Source of the DNA: an uncultured Mucilaginibacter sp.
GTDB taxonomy: Bacteria; Bacteroidota; Bacteroidia; Sphingobacteriales; Sphingobacteriaceae
Assembly: GCF_913773635.1 (NCBI RefSeq)
Contig: NZ_CAJYGQ010000006.1
Span: forward strand, 62,001 to 126,000
Direction of reading: 5' to 3'
DNA: 64,000 nucleotides
Shown: positions 60,847 to 64,000 of the stretch, one piece after another
Numbering within the stretch: position 1 is the first letter of the stretch
Layout of the letters: the number at the start of each line of letters is the position of its first letter
Made by a program: the position numbers and the translations under genes
The notes under the pieces: generated by a model
Told to the model about the DNA's origin: nothing
Seen by the model: only the letters and a program-made list of their open reading frames with translations
Database searches by the model: none

Positions 60847-61346
60847 ACAAGAGCGTTGTATTAGTCAGCCTGTCGTTAGCTGTCAGCCTATTCATTTACC
60901 TGTTTTACCGCACGGAACGTACATTGGTGAATGAAATAGCTATTCATTTAATAACGCTCAATGGTTACAGGAGTCTGAAATCTGCCGTCGTACACTTACT
61001 GCCCCTCCATGATATTATTGTTTACTCGTTACCCGAAGGCTTATGGGTATTTTGTATCACCATTGCATCGTTGCCTTATTATGTTAATATGGGTACATGG
61101 CGGTTTCGGTGTTTATTTCTGCCGCTCATTTTCTGTGTGGGGTTGGAGTTTTTACAACTCGTGGGCGTTACTAACGGGCGTTTTGACTTAATTGATATAG
61201 GCGCAGTTGTTGTGTTTTGGATGGCGGGTATTTTAACGGCAGAACATGTAAGGCCACAAATTGACCTTTTCCATAGGCCGGATTTTAAAACTGTTATGTG
61301 TGTTACAAGCTATTGCATTGTATATTTAGCCCATGTGTTTAAATAA
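60843..61346 (+). CDS. Membrane protein of unknown function
   Basis: Several TM segments, overlaps the upstream methyltransferase by 4 nt. Confidence 0.7.
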   Translation: MNKSVVLVSLSLAVSLFIYLFYRTERTLVNEIAIHLITLNGYRSLKSAVVHLLPLHDIIVYSLPEGLWVFCITIASLPYYVNMGTWRFRCLFLPLIFCVGLEFLQLVGVTNGRFDLIDIGAVVVFWMAGILTAEHVRPQIDLFHRPDFKTVMCVTSYCIVYLAHVFK

Positions 61347-61351
61347 ACAGT

Positions 61352-61720
61352 ATGGGGGCAATGAATAAGGTTCAAAAGCATTTAGCAAGCTACAAGTTTT
61401 CGGTAAAAGGCATATGGTTGGCGTTCAGATATGAAAGCAACATGCTTTTTCACTTGCTTGCAGCCATCGCTGTGATTGCAGTAAATATGTTGTTTGCGGT
61501 AACCAAAACCGAATGGCTTATTACGCTTATGCTTATTGGCCTGGCCTGGATGGCTGAAATTTTTAATACAGCAATTGAAAAATTAGCCGACCGTGTTACC
61601 AAACAGCATGATCCTTTAATTGGGCAGGTTAAAGATTTGGCCGCAGGCGCCGTGCTAATTATCTGTCTGTTTGCTGCTATTTGTGCTGTGATCATTTATG
61701 TGCCGTATATACTAAAATAA
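61352..61720 (+). CDS. Diacylglycerol kinase family membrane protein
   Basis: FRYESNMLFHLLAAIAVI, MAEIFNTAIEKLADRVTKQHDPLIGQVKDLAAGAVLI. Confidence 0.9.
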   Translation: MGAMNKVQKHLASYKFSVKGIWLAFRYESNMLFHLLAAIAVIAVNMLFAVTKTEWLITLMLIGLAWMAEIFNTAIEKLADRVTKQHDPLIGQVKDLAAGAVLIICLFAAICAVIIYVPYILK

Positions 61721-61756
61721 ACCGGGGCGCAAAAAGAGGAGGGATTTGTATAAAAC

Positions 61757-61791
61757 AAAAAAGCTTTGCCGTAAATGACAAAGCTTTTTAT
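61757..61791. terminator. Hairpin terminator
   Basis: aaaaaagctttgccgtaaatgacaaagcttttta. Confidence 0.7.
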
Positions 61792-61797
61792 TTTGTG

Positions 61798-61870
<73 letters not shown>

Positions 61871-61911
61871 ATTGAGATAATAAAAGCTCCTCTTTGCAGA
61901 GAAGCTTTTTG

Positions 61912-61997
61912 TACTCGGGGCGGGAATCGAACCCGCACTCGCTTTAAGGCGAACAGGATTTTAAGTCCTGCGTGTCTACCAGTTCCACCACCCGAGC
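61912..61997 (-). tRNA. tRNA-Leu (TAA)
   Basis: Minus strand gctcgggtggtggaactggtagacacgcaggacttaaaatcctgttcgccttaaagcgagtgcgggttcgattcccgccccgagta; long variable arm, anticodon TAA. Confidence 0.95.
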
Positions 61998-62049
61998 AGG
62001 TGATTAACCTTTTAAACAAATTCCTGCTATGGTAGCAGCAGAAACCTGG

Positions 62050-62122
<73 letters not shown>

Positions 62123-62223
62123 ATTTAACTTAAGAGGCTTTTCTTTCGATAACCCCTTTCGTTTTTGGTGATGCAAATATAGGCCAAAAAGCATATTCCG
62201 CAAATAATTATTTTAAAAGTTTT

Positions 62224-62715
62224 TTAACTTTTTGCTAACTCACTGTTTTTCAAAACATCATTTATCAAATCAGCTTCAAATCCGCGGCTCATTGCGTATT
62301 GCATAAGCTTGTATCGGCGTTTAAAAGTGTCCTTTTCGTTAGTTTGCCGGGCCTTTTTTTCAATAAGATCATTTAATGCGGCCATGTAGTCGTCAGGGTT
62401 AATGCTTAAAAGGGCTTTTGCAATGAGCTTATCAGGTACACGCTTTAGTTTCAATCCTTGTTTTATTTTAATGCGCCCCCAGGCTTTTTGATTAAATTTC
62501 CCTTGTACATAGGCTTGCGCAAAGCGTTGTTCATTTAAAAAATTGTCTTCAATAAGGCGGCTTATTATGCGTTCAACAGCGTCAGGGTACAAACCCAGGT
62601 CATATAGCTTGTTGCGTACCTCTTGTTGTGAACGCTCCTGGTAAGCACAATAGTGTTCAGCCTTGGCAAGGCCGGTTTTTTCGTCGGTTACCCGTTGTTT
62701 TTTGGGTTCGTCCAT
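62224..62715 (-). CDS. recX: Regulatory protein RecX
   Basis: AEHYCAYQERSQQEVRNKLYDLGL, RLIEDNFLNEQRFAQAYVQGKFNQKAWGRIKIKQGLK. Confidence 0.9.
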   Translation of the reverse strand: MDEPKKQRVTDEKTGLAKAEHYCAYQERSQQEVRNKLYDLGLYPDAVERIISRLIEDNFLNEQRFAQAYVQGKFNQKAWGRIKIKQGLKLKRVPDKLIAKALLSINPDDYMAALNDLIEKKARQTNEKDTFKRRYKLMQYAMSRGFEADLINDVLKNSELAKS

Positions 62716-62836
62716 TTTGTAAAATTACTAAAAATTTTGGCTAAATATGCTATGGGTAGGGCGTGCATAGGGTTTTCATATTGTCAAATTACCTTTATCA
62801 TTTTTCTGTTTACATAAATATCTTCACTTTCGTAGT

Positions 62837-64000
62837 ATGTCCAGCAGTCAATACACCATTACTCATGTGCAGCAAATTATTAATGCAACCGGCACCCTCG
62901 TGCGGGAAGGTTCTATTAGCACTTTGGTTACTGATAGCAGGCAAATAAGCAATCCGGCAGAGAGTTTATTTTTTGCTTTAAATGGCAGAAGAAACGGTCA
63001 TGCCTTCATTAAAGAGGCTTACGAGCATGGCATACGCAACTTTGCAGCAACACACATACCCGATGGCGATTTTCAGGCCGCCAATTTTTTAATCGTTGAT
63101 GATGTGTTGAAAGCTCTTCAAAGTTTGGCAGCATACCACCGGCGTCAGTTTAATTTACCAATTATAGGAGTTACGGGCAGCAATGGTAAAACTATAGTTA
63201 AAGAATGGTTGTACCAGCTTATGGCTGCCGATAACAATATTGTTCGTAACCCTAAAAGCTATAATTCGCAAATAGGTGTACCGCTTTCGGTATGGCAAAT
63301 ACGCGCCGAAAACACCTTGGGCATTTTTGAGGCAGGCATATCCACAATAAACGAAATGGATGCGCTGCAGGCTGTCATCCAGCCAACCATTGGTGTGCTT
63401 ACCCACTTAGGTTCGGCACATGATGAAGGCTTTGAAAGCACTGCTCAAAAAATTACGGAAAAGCTTAAGTTATTTAAAAGCTGTAATCTTGTTGTTTGCA
63501 ATTACGATCAATTGACTGGCTATGCAGCACAATTGCCTGCAAGTGCCAAACAATTTACATGGAGTTTTTCATATAACAAGGCCGATTTATATGTCTTCAG
63601 CGAAACCGTTATATCAAAGCGGCACTATTTACGTGCTGTATACAACGGCCAGGAAATTGAATGTTTGATTCCTTTTTTAGATGAGGCTTCTATTGAGAAT
63701 GCCGTTAGCTGCTGGGCCGTATTACTTGCTATGGGATATAGCCCGGCCGAGGCTGATAAACGGCTGGAGCATTTGGCGCCGGTAAGTATGCGTTTGGAGA
63801 TGAAAACGGGCAGTAACGATTGCTCGGTGATTGACGATTCTTACAATTCTGATGTACAATCACTTGCCATAGCACTTAATTTCTTACAACAGCAAAACCA
63901 ACATAAAACAAAAACGCTTATTCTTTCTGATATCTATCAATCCGGACTAAGGCAGCACGAGCTCTATGGCCAGGTTGCCGAAATGGTAAAAAGCAGGAAT
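62837..64000 (+). CDS. murF: UDP-N-acetylmuramoyl-tripeptide-D-Ala-D-Ala ligase (MurF), partial; possibly a MurF-alanine racemase fusion
   Basis: Manual translation MSSSQYTITHVQQIINATG..., TDSRQISNPAESLFFAL, PIIGVTGSNGKTIVKEWLYQL, EAGISTINEMD; open at the window edge. Fusion is inferred from Bacteroidota homologues. Confidence 0.88.
   Translation, partial: MSSSQYTITHVQQIINATGTLVREGSISTLVTDSRQISNPAESLFFALNGRRNGHAFIKEAYEHGIRNFAATHIPDGDFQAANFLIVDDVLKALQSLAAYHRRQFNLPIIGVTGSNGKTIVKEWLYQLMAADNNIVRNPKSYNSQIGVPLSVWQIRAENTLGIFEAGISTINEMDALQAVIQPTIGVLTHLGSAHDEGFESTAQKITEKLKLFKSCNLVVCNYDQLTGYAAQLPASAKQFTWSFSYNKADLYVFSETVISKRHYLRAVYNGQEIECLIPFLDEASIENAVSCWAVLLAMGYSPAEADKRLEHLAPVSMRLEMKTGSNDCSVIDDSYNSDVQSLAIALNFLQQQNQHKTKTLILSDIYQSGLRQHELYGQVAEMVKSRN

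Overview
This window is a chromosomal segment that looks like Bacteroidota, probably Sphingobacteriaceae (Mucilaginibacter/Pedobacter-like). That placement is inferred from gene content, TTTG-N18-TAnnTTTG promoters and repeat style. It is mostly housekeeping and metabolic DNA. It contains: (i) a complete minus-strand histidine operon (hisG-D-C-B-H-A-F-IE); (ii) nitrogen assimilation genes (gltB, gltD, CtlX-like, GSIII glutamine synthetase, amtB, porin); (iii) GH43 and GH92 glycosidases; (iv) a putative ABC importer beside an omega-amidase/aminotransferase pair; (v) alaS, mqnE and mqnA, and otsAB; (vi) a TonB-dependent receptor cluster with two DUF4625-like proteins and a small His/Cys-rich secreted protein; (vii) tRNA-Gly, tRNA-Leu, tRNA-Gly; (viii) recX and the start of murF. 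I saw no CRISPR array, phage, transposase or obvious defence system. The best leads are: (1) an unannotated 17-codon leader peptide, MNGFNKHHLHIHRPLWR*, upstream of hisG, with a hairpin at its stop codon and a well-matched Bacteroidota promoter; (2) four his-operon junctions carrying short repeats, one of which has evidently supplied the start of hisH; (3) an uncharacterised ~99-nt element present twice in opposite orientations, one copy inside a mosaic of repeats; (4) a structured 5' leader in front of the TonB-dependent receptor cluster.
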